Part shown: positions 1 to 8,424 of the stretch, one piece after another | How positions within the stretch are numbered: position 1 is the stretch's first letter | Layout of the letters: the number at the start of each line of letters is the position of its first letter | From: Gemmobacter nectariphilus | Lineage (GTDB): Bacteria; Pseudomonadota; Alphaproteobacteria; Rhodobacterales; Rhodobacteraceae | Assembly: GCA_020721445.1 (NCBI GenBank) | Contig: DYMU01000001.1 | Coordinates: 310,001 to 374,000 of the forward strand | Direction of reading: 5' to 3' | Length of the DNA: 64,000 bases | Made by a program: the position numbers and the translations under genes | Notes under the pieces: generated by a model | What the model was told of the DNA's origin: nothing | The model's input: only the letters and a program-made list of their open reading frames with translations | The model's database searches: none

Positions 1-1880
1 ATGGCATCTTGCGCGGCTTCCTCGGGGGTCTGGAACAAGGGGCCCACGTCCACATCAAAACCGATGTCGGCAAAGGCGGTGGCGATGACCTTGGCACCGC
101 GGTCATGGCCGTCCTGACCCATTTTCACCACCAGCATGCGCGGGCGGCGGCCTTCCTCGGTGGCGAAGGCCTCGACATCGCGCTGAATGGCCTCAAACCC
201 GGCGTCACCCTCATAGGCGGCGCCGTACACCCCGGCGAGGGTTTTGACTTCCGCACGATGGCGGCCAAAAACCTTTTCCATGGCGTCTGAAATCTCTCCT
301 ACGGTGGCGCGGGCGCGGGCGGCGGTCACCGCGGCGTCAAGCAGATTGCCGCCCTCGCTTGCGCGGCGGGTCAGTTCGGTCAGCGCGGCCTGACAGGCGG
401 CCTCGTCACGGGCGGCGCGGGTGGCGCGCAGGCGCTCAATCTGGCTTTCGCGCACGGCAACGTTGTCGATGTCCAGAATGTCGATCGGGTCTTCGCTGGG
501 TTTGCGGTATTTGTTGACGCCGACGATCACATCTTCGCCCCGGTCGATGGCAGCCTGACGGCGGGCGGCAGACTCCTCGATCCTCAGTTTCGGCATGCCG
601 GTGGCGACGGCCTTGGTCATGCCGCCCATGGCTTCCACCTCTTCGATCAGCGTCCACGCCTCTGTCGCCAGTTGATGCGTCAGCGTCTCGACGTAGTAGC
701 TGCCCGCCAGCGGATCGACGACATGGGTGATGCCGGTTTCCTCTTGCAAGATCAGCTGGGTGTTGCGGGCGATGCGGGCGCTGAATTCGGTGGGCAGGGC
801 AATGGCTTCGTCCAGAGCGTTGGTGTGCAGGCTTTGGGTGCCGCCCAGCACCGCCGACATCGCCTCGTAAGCGGTGCGGATCACATTGTTGTAGGGATCG
901 GCCTCTTGCAGCGACACGCCAGAGGTCTGGCAATGGGTGCGCAGCATCAGCGAGGCGGGATTTTTCGCAGAAAAATCGGTCATGATGCGGTGCCACAGCA
1001 GGCGGGCGGCGCGCAGTTTGGCGGCCTCCATGAAGAAGTTCATCCCGATGGCAAAGAAGAACGACAGCCGCCCGGCAAAGGCATCGACATCCATGCCGCG
1101 CGCTAATGCTGCCCGCACATATTCGCGGCCATCGGCAAGGGTGAAGGCCAGTTCCTGCACCAGATTGGCCCCGGCCTCTTGCATGTGATAGCCCGAGATC
1201 GAGATCGAGTTGAACTTGGGCATCTGGGCGCTGGTGTATTCGATGATGTCGGCGATGATCCGCATCGACGGTTCTGGCGGGTAGATATAGGTGTTGCGCA
1301 CCATGAATTCCTTCAGAATGTCGTTCTGAATGGTGCCCGACAGCAGGCTGCGGTCGACGCCCTGCTCTTCGCCCGTCACGATGAAACTGGCCAGGATCGG
1401 GATCACCGCGCCGTTCATCGTCATGGCAACGCTGACCTTTTCCAGCGGGATGCCGTCGAACAGGATCTTCATGTCCTCGACGCTGTCAATCGCCACGCCC
1501 GCCTTGCCGACATCGCCCACCACGCGCGGATGGTCACTGTCATAGCCGCGATGGGTGGCCAGATCGAAGGCGACCGACACGCCCTGCTGGCCCGCCGACA
1601 GCGCCTTTCGGTAGAAGGAATTGCTTTCCTCGGCCGTGGAAAAGCCCGCGTATTGCCGGATGGTCCAGGGGCGGCCGGCATACATGGTGGCCTTCACGCC
1701 GCGGGTGAATGGGGCAAGCCCCGGCAGGCTGCCCATATGCGGCAGGTGGGCGGTGTCTTCCGCCGTGTACAGCGGCTTGACGGTGATGCCTTCCAGCGTT
1801 TGCCATTCAAGGCTTTCTGGCCCTTTGCCCTTCAACTCCTTGGCAACAAGGGCAGCCCATGATTTCAGCGTGTCAGTCAT
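1..1880 (-). CDS. mcm: Methylmalonyl-CoA mutase (3' end outside window)
   Basis: Isomerises methylmalonyl-CoA to succinyl-CoA with adenosylcobalamin, the last step of propionyl-CoA assimilation. The frame is open from the ATG at 1880 to the window edge, giving 626 codons of a family usually about 710 residues long, so only the end of the C-terminal cobalamin domain is missing. The N-terminal substrate-barrel signature [18 protein letters not shown] is present. The cobalamin-binding DxHxxG motif is seen as DGHDRG, with the axial His at residue 592. GGAGAA at 1886-1891 supports the start. It is the single-chain form. It shares strand and pathway with pccA (2459-4459) and pccB, but an oppositely oriented gene lies between it and pccA, so it probably has its own promoter in 1881-1949. 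The call is firm. Confidence 0.96.
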   Translation of the reverse strand, partial: MTDTLKSWAALVAKELKGKGPESLEWQTLEGITVKPLYTAEDTAHLPHMGSLPGLAPFTRGVKATMYAGRPWTIRQYAGFSTAEESNSFYRKALSAGQQGVSVAFDLATHRGYDSDHPRVVGDVGKAGVAIDSVEDMKILFDGIPLEKVSVAMTMNGAVIPILASFIVTGEEQGVDRSLLSGTIQNDILKEFMVRNTYIYPPEPSMRIIADIIEYTSAQMPKFNSISISGYHMQEAGANLVQELAFTLADGREYVRAALARGMDVDAFAGRLSFFFAIGMNFFMEAAKLRAARLLWHRIMTDFSAKNPASLMLRTHCQTSGVSLQEADPYNNVIRTAYEAMSAVLGGTQSLHTNALDEAIALPTEFSARIARNTQLILQEETGITHVVDPLAGSYYVETLTHQLATEAWTLIEEVEAMGGMTKAVATGMPKLRIEESAARRQAAIDRGEDVIVGVNKYRKPSEDPIDILDIDNVAVRESQIERLRATRAARDEAACQAALTELTRRASEGGNLLDAAVTAARARATVGEISDAMEKVFGRHRAEVKTLAGVYGAAYEGDAGFEAIQRDVEAFATEEGRRPRMLVVKMGQDGHDRGAKVIATAFADIGFDVDVGPLFQTPEEAAQDA

Positions 1881-1949
1881 CCGTGTTCTCCGTCATCTAC
1901 CCTTGGGTTTCCGGTTTTGCCGCCCTATGTTCAGCGCATGAGGAACCGC

Positions 1950-2429
1950 ATGAAACCACTTTTCGTTCTTGGTCTTGCCGCATTGCTGCCGCTGCTTGCC
2001 GCCTCTGGTGCATCCGTCGCGCAAGAGGTGGCCTCGCTTGAGCCGTCACCGGTCGTGCAAGCCTATGGCCCGCGCGACGCGGCCGAGGTGGTGTTTGCCG
2101 ACCAGTTGTATCTGCAACGCCCCGTCGTGGTGTTCGCCGACAGCCCGGCAGACCCCAATTTCATCCGGCAGATGGAGCTTTTGGCCCGCGATCTGCCCGC
2201 GCTTGCCTTGCGCGATGTGGTGCTGGTCACCGACACCGACCCGAGCGCGAAAACCGCATGGCGCATGAAGCTGCGCCCGCGCGGGTTTTCGCTGGTGCTG
2301 ATGGACAAGGACCTGAAACCCGTGATCCGCAAACCCCTGCCGTGGGAAGTGCGTGAGATCGTGGCCGCCATCGACAAGTTCCCCCTGCGCCGGCAGGAAA
2401 TGCTGGAGCGCAACCCGGCGGGGCGCTAA
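1950..2429 (+). CDS. DUF4174-type secreted hypothetical protein
   Basis: 159-residue protein with a classic Sec signal peptide (MKPLF, then an Ala/Leu-rich core, cleavage probably near ASVAQEV). The mature part is compact and looks like a DUF4174 (thioredoxin-like) domain: it has a 'RPVVVFADSPADPNFIRQM' strand-helix element, and the predicted strands VVLVTDTD and GFSLVLMDKDLKPVIRKP. No catalytic CxxC is present, so redox activity is not expected. I chose the ATG at 1950 because AGGAA at 1941-1945 precedes it and the hydrophobic core follows directly; an in-frame ATG also exists at 1938. It is divergent from mcm and convergent with pccA. Its role is unknown; the domain name is recalled from family appearance, not searched. 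Confidence 0.75.
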   Translation: MKPLFVLGLAALLPLLAASGASVAQEVASLEPSPVVQAYGPRDAAEVVFADQLYLQRPVVVFADSPADPNFIRQMELLARDLPALALRDVVLVTDTDPSAKTAWRMKLRPRGFSLVLMDKDLKPVIRKPLPWEVREIVAAIDKFPLRRQEMLERNPAGR

Positions 2430-2458
2430 GCCGCGCTGATGATGCGCCCCGGCAGCCA

Positions 2459-4459
2459 TCATTCAAACTCCATGATCACATCATCCACCTTCAGGCTGCT
2501 GCCTGCACTGGCGGTGATCTTCTTGACCACGCCGCGGCGTTCGGCCTTGAGGATGTTTTCCATCTTCATCGCCTCGACCGTGGCAAGGGCCTGGCCTTCC
2601 TGCACTTCCTCACCCTCGGCCACGGTGATCTTCACCACCAGCCCCGGCATCGGGCACAGCAGGTATTTCGAAGTATCGGGCGGCGCCTTTTCCGGCATCA
2701 GGGCGTGCAATTCGGCCTGACGCGGGCTTTGCACCAGCACCTTCAGATCAGCCCCGCGCACCCGCAGGCGAAAGCCCATGGGGATCTTGCCAACCTTCAG
2801 CACAAGGGGGGTGCCATCCACCGTCAGGCGGGCCAGGCTGTCACCGGGGGTCCAGTCGGAGGCCACGCGATGGGTATCGCCATCGGGGAAGGTGACGGTG
2901 CTGCCGGATTTGTCAGCGTCGATGGTCACGCTGTATTGCTCGCCTTGCAGCGACACCACCCAGTCATTGCCCACCCGGCGCTGATGGTTGTCCATTGTGC
3001 CTGAAATCTTCGTACGCCGGATTTCGGCCACCCGGTTCATCGCGGCGGCGGCGGCGGAGACGCGGCGCAGCATTTTCTGATCCAGCGTCACGCCTTGAAA
3101 ACCGTCGGGGTATTCTTCAGCAATGAAAGCGGTGGTGATGTTGCCGGACGCAAAGCGCGGATGGTCCATCACCGCCGAGCAGAACGGCAGGTTGTGGCCG
3201 ATGCCTTCCACCTCGAACGTGTCCAGCGCCAGACGCATTTCCTCAATCGCATCGGCACGGGTCGGGGCCCATGTGCACAGTTTGGCGATCATCGGGTCGT
3301 AGAACATGCTGATCTCGCCGCCTTCAAAGACGCCGGTATCGTTGCGCACGATGCCACCATCGGTGCGGCCTTCCACCGGCGGGCGGTAACGGGTCAGACG
3401 GCCAATCGAGGGCAGGAAGTTGCGATAGGGGTCTTCGGCGTAAAGCCGGCTTTCCATCGCCCAGCCGTGGATTTTCAGGTCTTCCTGACGGAACGGCAAA
3501 GGCTCGCCCGCCGCGACGCGGATCATCTGTTCCACAAGGTCAACGCCGGTGATCAGCTCGGTCACCGGGTGTTCAACCTGCAACCTTGTGTTCATTTCAA
3601 GGAAAAAGAAGTTGCGGTTGCCGTCCACGATAAACTCGACCGTCCCGGCGCTGGTATAGCCGACCGCCTTGGCAAGCGCGCAGGCCTGTTCGCCCATGGC
3701 ACGGCGGGTGGCTTCGTCCAGAAACGGCGACGGCGCCTCTTCGATGACCTTCTGGTTGCGGCGCTGAATCGAACATTCGCGTTCGTGCAGATAGACGCAA
3801 TTGCCGTGCTGGTCGGCCAGCACCTGAATCTCGATGTGGCGGGGTTGGGTCACGAACTTTTCGATGAAGATGCGGTCATCGCCAAAGCTGCTGGCGGCCT
3901 CGTTCTTTGACGACTGAAAGCCTTCGCGCACCTCTGCCTCGCTCCACGCGATGCGCATGCCCTTGCCGCCGCCGCCCGCCGATGCCTTGATCATCACCGG
4001 ATAGCCGATCTGGCCAGAAATCTTGATCGCCTCATCACCATCGGCAATCAGGCCCATATAGCCGGGCACGGTCGAAACCCCGGCCTCCATCGCCAGCTTT
4101 TTCGAGGTGATCTTGTCACCCATCGCCTCAATCGCCGGGCTGGGCGGGCCGATGAAGACCACGCCCTCACGCTCCAACGCGGCGGCAAAGTTCATGTTTT
4201 CAGACAAGAACCCATAGCCCGGATGCACGGCTTCAGCCCCGGACTGGCGCACCGCATCAATGATCTTGTCGATCACGATATAGGACTGGTTGGCGGGCGA
4301 CGGGCCGATGTGCACCGCCTCATCCGCCATTTTCACATGCAGCGCGTTGCGGTCGGCGTCGGAATAGACGGCGACGGTCTTGATGCCCATCCGCTTCGCG
4401 GTCTTGATGACGCGGCAGGCGATTTCGCCCCGGTTGGCGATCAGGATCTTGTGGAACAC
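2459..4459 (-). CDS. pccA: Propionyl-CoA carboxylase, alpha (biotin) subunit
   Basis: 666-residue biotin-carrying subunit that carboxylates its own biotin with ATP and bicarbonate, for transfer to propionyl-CoA by PccB. The domains, in order, are biotin carboxylase N-terminal (starts MFHKILIANRGEIACRVI), ATP-grasp (glycine-rich ASAGGGGKGMRIAW), biotin carboxylase C-terminal (LEMNTRLQVEHPVTE), a BT linker, and a C-terminal biotinyl domain with EAMKMEN, biotinyl Lys632. The length fits alphaproteobacterial PccA. It is separated from pccB by four small genes on the same strand and is followed, on the other strand, by a DUF4174 gene. The upstream hairpin at 4513-4545 probably terminates the preceding lipoprotein gene, so pccA may be transcribed separately. 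Confidence 0.97.
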   Translation of the reverse strand: MFHKILIANRGEIACRVIKTAKRMGIKTVAVYSDADRNALHVKMADEAVHIGPSPANQSYIVIDKIIDAVRQSGAEAVHPGYGFLSENMNFAAALEREGVVFIGPPSPAIEAMGDKITSKKLAMEAGVSTVPGYMGLIADGDEAIKISGQIGYPVMIKASAGGGGKGMRIAWSEAEVREGFQSSKNEAASSFGDDRIFIEKFVTQPRHIEIQVLADQHGNCVYLHERECSIQRRNQKVIEEAPSPFLDEATRRAMGEQACALAKAVGYTSAGTVEFIVDGNRNFFFLEMNTRLQVEHPVTELITGVDLVEQMIRVAAGEPLPFRQEDLKIHGWAMESRLYAEDPYRNFLPSIGRLTRYRPPVEGRTDGGIVRNDTGVFEGGEISMFYDPMIAKLCTWAPTRADAIEEMRLALDTFEVEGIGHNLPFCSAVMDHPRFASGNITTAFIAEEYPDGFQGVTLDQKMLRRVSAAAAAMNRVAEIRRTKISGTMDNHQRRVGNDWVVSLQGEQYSVTIDADKSGSTVTFPDGDTHRVASDWTPGDSLARLTVDGTPLVLKVGKIPMGFRLRVRGADLKVLVQSPRQAELHALMPEKAPPDTSKYLLCPMPGLVVKITVAEGEEVQEGQALATVEAMKMENILKAERRGVVKKITASAGSSLKVDDVIMEFE

Positions 4460-4512
4460 GGCTCTCTCCCTTCAACCCGACCGGGCCACGGCTGGCCCGG
4501 CGGCAAATGCGA

Positions 4513-4545
4513 AAAGGCCATCCGGGGGCTGCCCGAATGGCCTTT
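4513..4545 (-). terminator. Intrinsic terminator between small lipoprotein gene and pccA
   Basis: Inverted repeat AAAGGCCAT (4513-4521) / ATGGCCTTT (4537-4545) with an inner CGGG/CCCG stem. On the minus strand it ends in CCTTTTC, and it lies 43 bp after the stop of the lipoprotein gene at 4588-4797. It should limit read-through into pccA. Confidence 0.7.
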
Positions 4546-4587
4546 GGTGGTGGTGATGGCCTGCGCGCGGTGGCGCGGCGGATCAGA

Positions 4588-4797
4588 TCAATAGCAGGCG
4601 GGCAGGCCCGGAACGCCGCAGGATGCAGCACCGGCAAGACCGCCAAGGGCTGCGCCCGCGACAATGTTGCTGTCAGTGGCATCGGCGATCGCTGCGCCGA
4701 CAACAGCCCCGGCAAGCCCGCGCTCTTGCGGGGTGGCCATGCAGCCAGCCAGCGATGTGGCAAGAACGACTGCAAGAAGGATTTGTTTGGTGACCAT
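4588..4797 (-). CDS. Small glycine-zipper lipoprotein
   Basis: 69-residue protein with a lipoprotein signal: MVTKQILLAVVLATSLAGC, lipobox LAGC with the modified Cys at residue 19. The mature part (about 50 residues) is a Gly/Ala-rich helix of the glycine-zipper type (AGAVVGAAIADATDSNIVAG), ending in a short Cys-containing tail. I chose the ATG at 4797 over the in-frame start 14 codons upstream, because the signal peptide begins exactly there and GAGG lies just upstream. It resembles the gabT-adjacent lipoprotein at 24361-24618 in architecture. Such proteins are often surface-anchored and unstudied; no specific function can be given. Confidence 0.75.
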   Translation of the reverse strand: MVTKQILLAVVLATSLAGCMATPQERGLAGAVVGAAIADATDSNIVAGAALGGLAGAASCGVPGLPACY

Positions 4798-4975
4798 GTG
4801 TGACTGCCTCGTGTCAGGGTTATTATTGCGGCAAAGCATAGCTTATCCACAGCCACAGAACAGCAAAAAATCGCCTTGCCTTGGGCATCGGCAAGGCTTT
4901 GCTGCTGTCCGCCCGGTTGCGCAGGGCAGGCAGAACCGGGCCCTAGGGGCGGCAATGCGGAAAGCTGGGCGCGCA

Positions 4976-5374
4976 TCAATCGTCATCCCCGTCGTCATCG
5001 TCGTCCCACACAATCGCTGACGCATCCAGCGCAAACACGGTGGGAAAAGAAACCTCTGCGACTTTCAGGTTTATCCGCAACAAGGCGTCATAGCTTGCGG
5101 GGTCAAACGGGTCTTCGGCGGGCACGACCTCGCGGCCAAACAGCCACGACAGGCGGCCTGCGTCCAGATTGCCGCGCTCGAACGGCTCTTCGCCAAAGCA
5201 CTGCCACAGCGCAGCCATGAAGCCTTCGTCGGCCTTGCGGTCAGCCTGTTTGCGGTCGGCATAGCGTTCGCGCCGGATGATCTTTGCGGGACCATCTTTC
5301 TTGTTGGCGCGGCGAATGGTGAATTGAAAGTCGGTGCCGGGAAGGCGGCCCGGAAAACCGCGATGCTTCAGCAT
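4976..5374 (-). CDS. Conserved hypothetical protein with acidic C-terminus
   Basis: 132-residue soluble protein without signal peptide or membrane segment. The N-terminal third is basic (repeated RRxxR/K-rich stretches, for example IIRRERYADRKQADRK) and the C-terminus is a run of Asp (WDDDDDGDDD). The middle has a FGREVVPAEDPFDPASYDALLRI segment that may bind a partner. I do not recognise the family. It sits between two lipoprotein genes inside the propionyl-CoA carboxylase block, on the pcc strand. Related Rhodobacteraceae are known to carry a hypothetical gene between pccA and pccB, so it may belong to that conserved neighbourhood (inference). Confidence 0.6.
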   Translation of the reverse strand: MLKHRGFPGRLPGTDFQFTIRRANKKDGPAKIIRRERYADRKQADRKADEGFMAALWQCFGEEPFERGNLDAGRLSWLFGREVVPAEDPFDPASYDALLRINLKVAEVSFPTVFALDASAIVWDDDDDGDDD

Positions 5375-5455
5375 GATATGCCCCCATGGTGTGATGGGGC
5401 GCAGCAGTAAGGCTGGGCGGGCGTCAGGCCAAGGCCAAATGCCCGCCCAAAGGTG

Positions 5456-5593
5456 TTATTTGTATTTGCCGGTATAGGTCGGTTCGACCGTGACAGGCTC
5501 ATCCACGTAAACGATTTCTTCTTGCTTGGGTGCGCAGGCAGCCACAAAGGCCAGCATGCACAGCGAAAGCGTGATTTTCGTGCTCTTCGACAT
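5456..5593 (-). CDS. Very small lipoprotein (45 aa)
   Basis: Short reading frame, MSKSTKITLSLCMLAFVAAC then APKQEEIVYV and a threonine/proline tail ending TGKYK. It carries a clear lipobox (VAAC, Cys at residue 20), leaving only about 25 mature residues. The ATG at 5593 is preceded by GTAGAGG, a good ribosome site directly upstream. Tiny lipoproteins of this kind (a signal peptide plus a short acidic tail rich in EEIVYVDEP) are frequent in Rhodobacteraceae. No function can be assigned. Same strand as the pcc genes. Confidence 0.65.
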   Translation of the reverse strand: MSKSTKITLSLCMLAFVAACAPKQEEIVYVDEPVTVEPTYTGKYK

Positions 5594-5804
5594 CCTCTAC
5601 TCCTGTATTCTTGGAAGGCGCGCCCGGAAGACCCGGAAACAGACCCTTCTTGCGAGGCAACGGCCGCTTGGGTTCGGCCAGTGACCAGCATAGCGCAGCG
5701 CGCGGCGGTTTGACATGCACCTTGTGCCAAGGTTGCGTGCTGTGACTCTGCTACATCAGACCATGGGCGACAAGGCGCCCAAACACCCACATATGGGGGT
5801 TGCA

Positions 5805-6200
5805 TCAAAACATCTCCCATATGCAGGCCCCGTCTTGCAGCGAAAACGCCTCGAAAAACTGCGTGGCCTCGGGGGCGGTTTCGCCAAACGGCACCGGCAT
5901 ATCCGACAGCGAGATGATCACCTGCGCCGGTTGCGGCCCGAATTCCGACAGCCGTGGCACAGCATAGCTCTGGCACAGGTGTCGCATGTCCTCGGACGCA
6001 AGGGCATAATCCACCGTGCCGCCATTGCGCGCGATCTGCGGCGCCAGAAACCGAAAGCGCAGCGTCAGGCCCTCGGGGCCGGGGGCGTTCCAGACCACAT
6101 CTTGCAACACCACGGGTTGACCCGATGGCACCGGAATCGGCACATCGCCGCCCGGCACGATCTGCGCGCCATCGCGCTGCACCAGAACGGGGTCGGTCAT
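5805..6200 (-). CDS. DUF6497-like hypothetical protein
   Basis: 131-residue protein lying 63 bp after pccB on the same strand, probably co-transcribed with it. No signal peptide or membrane helix. The sequence shows beta-rich segments (PVPSGQPVVLQDVVWN, GLTLRFRFLAPQIARNG), a conserved-looking central MRHLCQSYAVPRL and a C-terminal ACIWEMF. It resembles the Rhodobacteraceae family labelled DUF6497. The ATG at 6200 is preceded by a G-rich stretch (GGGGTGG), so it is the likeliest start; no better upstream in-frame start exists. The function is unknown; its place next to pccB suggests a link to acyl-CoA metabolism but does not prove one. Confidence 0.65.
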   Translation of the reverse strand: MTDPVLVQRDGAQIVPGGDVPIPVPSGQPVVLQDVVWNAPGPEGLTLRFRFLAPQIARNGGTVDYALASEDMRHLCQSYAVPRLSEFGPQPAQVIISLSDMPVPFGETAPEATQFFEAFSLQDGACIWEMF

Positions 6201-6263
6201 CGACCACCCCCCTGCCCTGTCGTCGTGTTTGCCATGGTTGCACCCCCAATGTCTGATGTAGCG

Positions 6264-7796
6264 TCAGAGCGGGATGTTATCGTGCTTCTTCCACGGGTTC
6301 GCCAATTTCTTGTTCCGAAGGCTGGCAAAAGCACGGGCAACCCGGCGGCGGGTGGAATGGGGCATGATCACTTCGTCGATAAAGCCCTTTTCGGCAGCCA
6401 CAAACGGGTTGGCGAAGCGGTCTTCATAGTCTTTCACGCGGGCGGCGATCTTGGCCGCATCACCCAATTCGCTGCGATACAGAATCTCGACCGCGCCCTT
6501 GGCCCCCATCACCGCGATTTCCGCCGTGGGCCAGGCATAGTTGAAATCGCCGCGCAGGTGTTTGCTGGCCATCACGTCATAGGCCCCGCCATAGGCCTTG
6601 CGGGTGATCACGGTCACCTTTGGCACCGTCGCCTCGCCATAGGCAAACAGCAGTTTCGCACCGTGCTTGATGACGCCACCATATTCCTGCGCCGTGCCGG
6701 GCAGGAAACCGGGCACATCGACCAGCGTCAGGATCGGAATTTCAAACGCATCGCAGAACCGCACAAAGCGCGCGGCCTTGCGGCTGGAGTCGATATCCAG
6801 ACACCCCGCCAGCACCGTCGGCTGGTTGGCCACCACGCCGACCGACTGCCCCTCGATCCGGATAAAGCCGGTGATGATATTGGCGGCAAAGGCGGCTTGG
6901 ATCTCGAAGAAATCGCCTTCATCCGCGATCTTGGTGATCAGTTCCTTCATGTCATAGGGCTGGTTCGGATTGTCGGGGATCAGCGTATCAAGGCTTTTTT
7001 CCACCCGCGCCGGATCGTCAAAGAACGGCCGCACCGGGGCTTTCTCGCGGTTGTTCAGCGGCAGAAAGTCGATCAGGCGGCGGGTTTCGGCCAAGGCTTC
7101 AACATCGTTTTCAAACGCGCCATCGGCCACCGATGATTTTTTCGTATGGGTAGAGGCCCCGCCCAGTTCTTCGGCGGTGACCACCTCGTTCGTCACGGTT
7201 TTCACCACATCGGGGCCGGTGACGAACATATAGCTGGAATCCTTCACCATGAAGATGAAGTCGGTCATTGCGGGCGAATAGACCGCGCCCCCGGCGCAGG
7301 GCCCCATGATCAGCGAAATCTGCGGCACCACGCCAGAGGCCATGATGTTGCGCTGAAACACCTCGGCATAGCCTGCAAGGGACGCCACGCCTTCCTGAAT
7401 CCTCGCGCCGCCCGAATCGTTGATGCCGATCACCGGCGCGCCATTCTGAATGGCCATATCCATGATCTTGCAGATTTTCTGCGCATGGGTTTCCGACAGC
7501 GATCCGCCGAACACGGTGAAATCCTGCGAAAACACATAGACCATGCGGCCATTGACCGTGCCCCAGCCGGTAACCACGCCATCGCCTGCGGGGCGGTCGT
7601 CCTGCATTGCGAAATCGGTGCAGCGATGTGCCATGAACATGTCGAACTCTTCAAAGCTGCCCTCGTCCAGCAAAAGGTCGATGCGTTCGCGGGCGGTCAG
7701 CTTGCCTTTGGAGTGTTGGGCGTCGATGCGCCGCGCACCGCCACCTTGGCGGGCCACCTCGCGGCGGCTTTCCAACTGGGCCAGAATATCTTTCAT
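6264..7796 (-). CDS. pccB: Propionyl-CoA carboxylase, beta (carboxyltransferase) subunit
   Basis: 510-residue carboxyltransferase that moves the carboxyl group from biotin on PccA to propionyl-CoA, giving methylmalonyl-CoA. It has the two crotonase-like halves of the family: the N-half with [17 protein letters not shown] and [12 protein letters not shown], the C-half with [16 protein letters not shown] and the oxyanion Gly-rich [14 protein letters not shown]. The ATG at 7796 ([12 protein letters not shown]) matches the usual PccB start and follows GGGGGA. The frame stays open for 128 more codons upstream, but that stretch crosses the promoter and is not coding. Upstream lie candidate PccR sites (7837-7917). 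Adjacent regulator pccR is at 9685. Confidence 0.97.
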   Translation of the reverse strand: MKDILAQLESRREVARQGGGARRIDAQHSKGKLTARERIDLLLDEGSFEEFDMFMAHRCTDFAMQDDRPAGDGVVTGWGTVNGRMVYVFSQDFTVFGGSLSETHAQKICKIMDMAIQNGAPVIGINDSGGARIQEGVASLAGYAEVFQRNIMASGVVPQISLIMGPCAGGAVYSPAMTDFIFMVKDSSYMFVTGPDVVKTVTNEVVTAEELGGASTHTKKSSVADGAFENDVEALAETRRLIDFLPLNNREKAPVRPFFDDPARVEKSLDTLIPDNPNQPYDMKELITKIADEGDFFEIQAAFAANIITGFIRIEGQSVGVVANQPTVLAGCLDIDSSRKAARFVRFCDAFEIPILTLVDVPGFLPGTAQEYGGVIKHGAKLLFAYGEATVPKVTVITRKAYGGAYDVMASKHLRGDFNYAWPTAEIAVMGAKGAVEILYRSELGDAAKIAARVKDYEDRFANPFVAAEKGFIDEVIMPHSTRRRVARAFASLRNKKLANPWKKHDNIPL

Positions 7797-7825
7797 CGCA
7801 GGCGTCCCCCCTTCAGAGTCCGGGC

Positions 7826-7917
7826 ACAATAGGCAGGCTTTGCGAACAGGCAAAGCGGATTCAGGAATATTTGCATATCTTGCGGAATCCGAACCCTGCG
7901 AAATGCAAACATGCAAA
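7826..7917 (-). promoter_or_regulatory. pccB promoter region with PccR-like GCAAA/TTTGC motifs
   Basis: Between the divergent pccB and DUF486 genes. A perfect inverted repeat GCTTTGC (7837-7843) / GCAAAGC (7850-7856) overlaps a possible minus-strand promoter TTGCCT (7848-7853), 16-bp spacer, TATTGT (7826-7831), 30 bp before the pccB start. Further half-sites are TTTGCATA at 7870-7877, TGCAAA at 7904-7909 and ATGCAAA at 7911-7917. In Rhodobacter sphaeroides PccR acts on pccB through paired TTTGCAAA-type sites; the match here is degenerate, so the operator call is an inference. Confidence 0.55.
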
Positions 7918-8004
7918 CCCAGGTTCCGCCCAGCCACAGAAGCCAGCTTTCCTTTGACCACCCAGAGGCTATACAGCGCACAGGCCTGTCTGAGTGAGTG
8001 CGCC

Positions 8005-8361
8005 ATGTCCCTGCCCGTTCCGGTTCCTGTCATCACCATCGGTCTGCTGCTGGCCAGCAATGTTTTCATGACCTTTGCCTGGTATGGGCATCTGCGGTTC
8101 AAGGATGCGTCGCTTGTCTCGGTGATTGGCATCAGTTGGGGCATTGCGCTGTTTGAATACATGCTGATGGTGCCCGCCAACCGCTTCGGGCATGGCTATT
8201 TCAGCGCGGCCGAATTGAAGACCATTCAAGAGGTCATCACCCTGTCGGTCTTCGCCATCTTTTCGGTGCTGTATCTGAAAGAGCCGCTGACCTGGAACCA
8301 CCTGATCGGCTTTGCCTTCATCGGGCTGGGCGCGTTCTTCATTTTCCACAAATGGGCATAG
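8005..8361 (+). CDS. DMT-type small membrane protein (DUF486)
   Basis: 118-residue integral membrane protein with four predicted helices (about residues 5-25, 36-55, 70-90 and 96-115), the layout of the DUF486 branch of the drug/metabolite transporter superfamily. Typical stretches are [12 protein letters not shown] after the first helix, [12 protein letters not shown] between helices 2 and 3, and [20 protein letters not shown] at the C-terminus. It presumably works as a dimer in the inner membrane; the substrate is unknown. The ATG at 8005 sits at the first hydrophobic helix. It is divergent from pccB across 208 bp and is followed 63 bp later by an MFS transporter. Confidence 0.85.
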   Translation: MSLPVPVPVITIGLLLASNVFMTFAWYGHLRFKDASLVSVIGISWGIALFEYMLMVPANRFGHGYFSAAELKTIQEVITLSVFAIFSVLYLKEPLTWNHLIGFAFIGLGAFFIFHKWA

Positions 8362-8424
8362 ACGCACACAGTGCCCTGCCGGAATGGCGTGGACAGGGCT
8401 GCCGCGCCGCCGTAGCACTGCCGG

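Noticed and set aside
5715..7136. 473-codon plus-strand open frame
   Set aside because: Antisense to pccB and the DUF6497-like gene; no ribosome site or known motif.
7953..7975. Promoter TTGACC...TATACA for the DUF486 gene
   Set aside because: The spacer is only 10 bp, too short for a sigma-70 type promoter.
7797..8180. Upstream extension of pccB by 128 codons
   Set aside because: Crosses the regulatory gap and the antisense of the DUF486 gene; the PccB family starts at the ATG at 7796.
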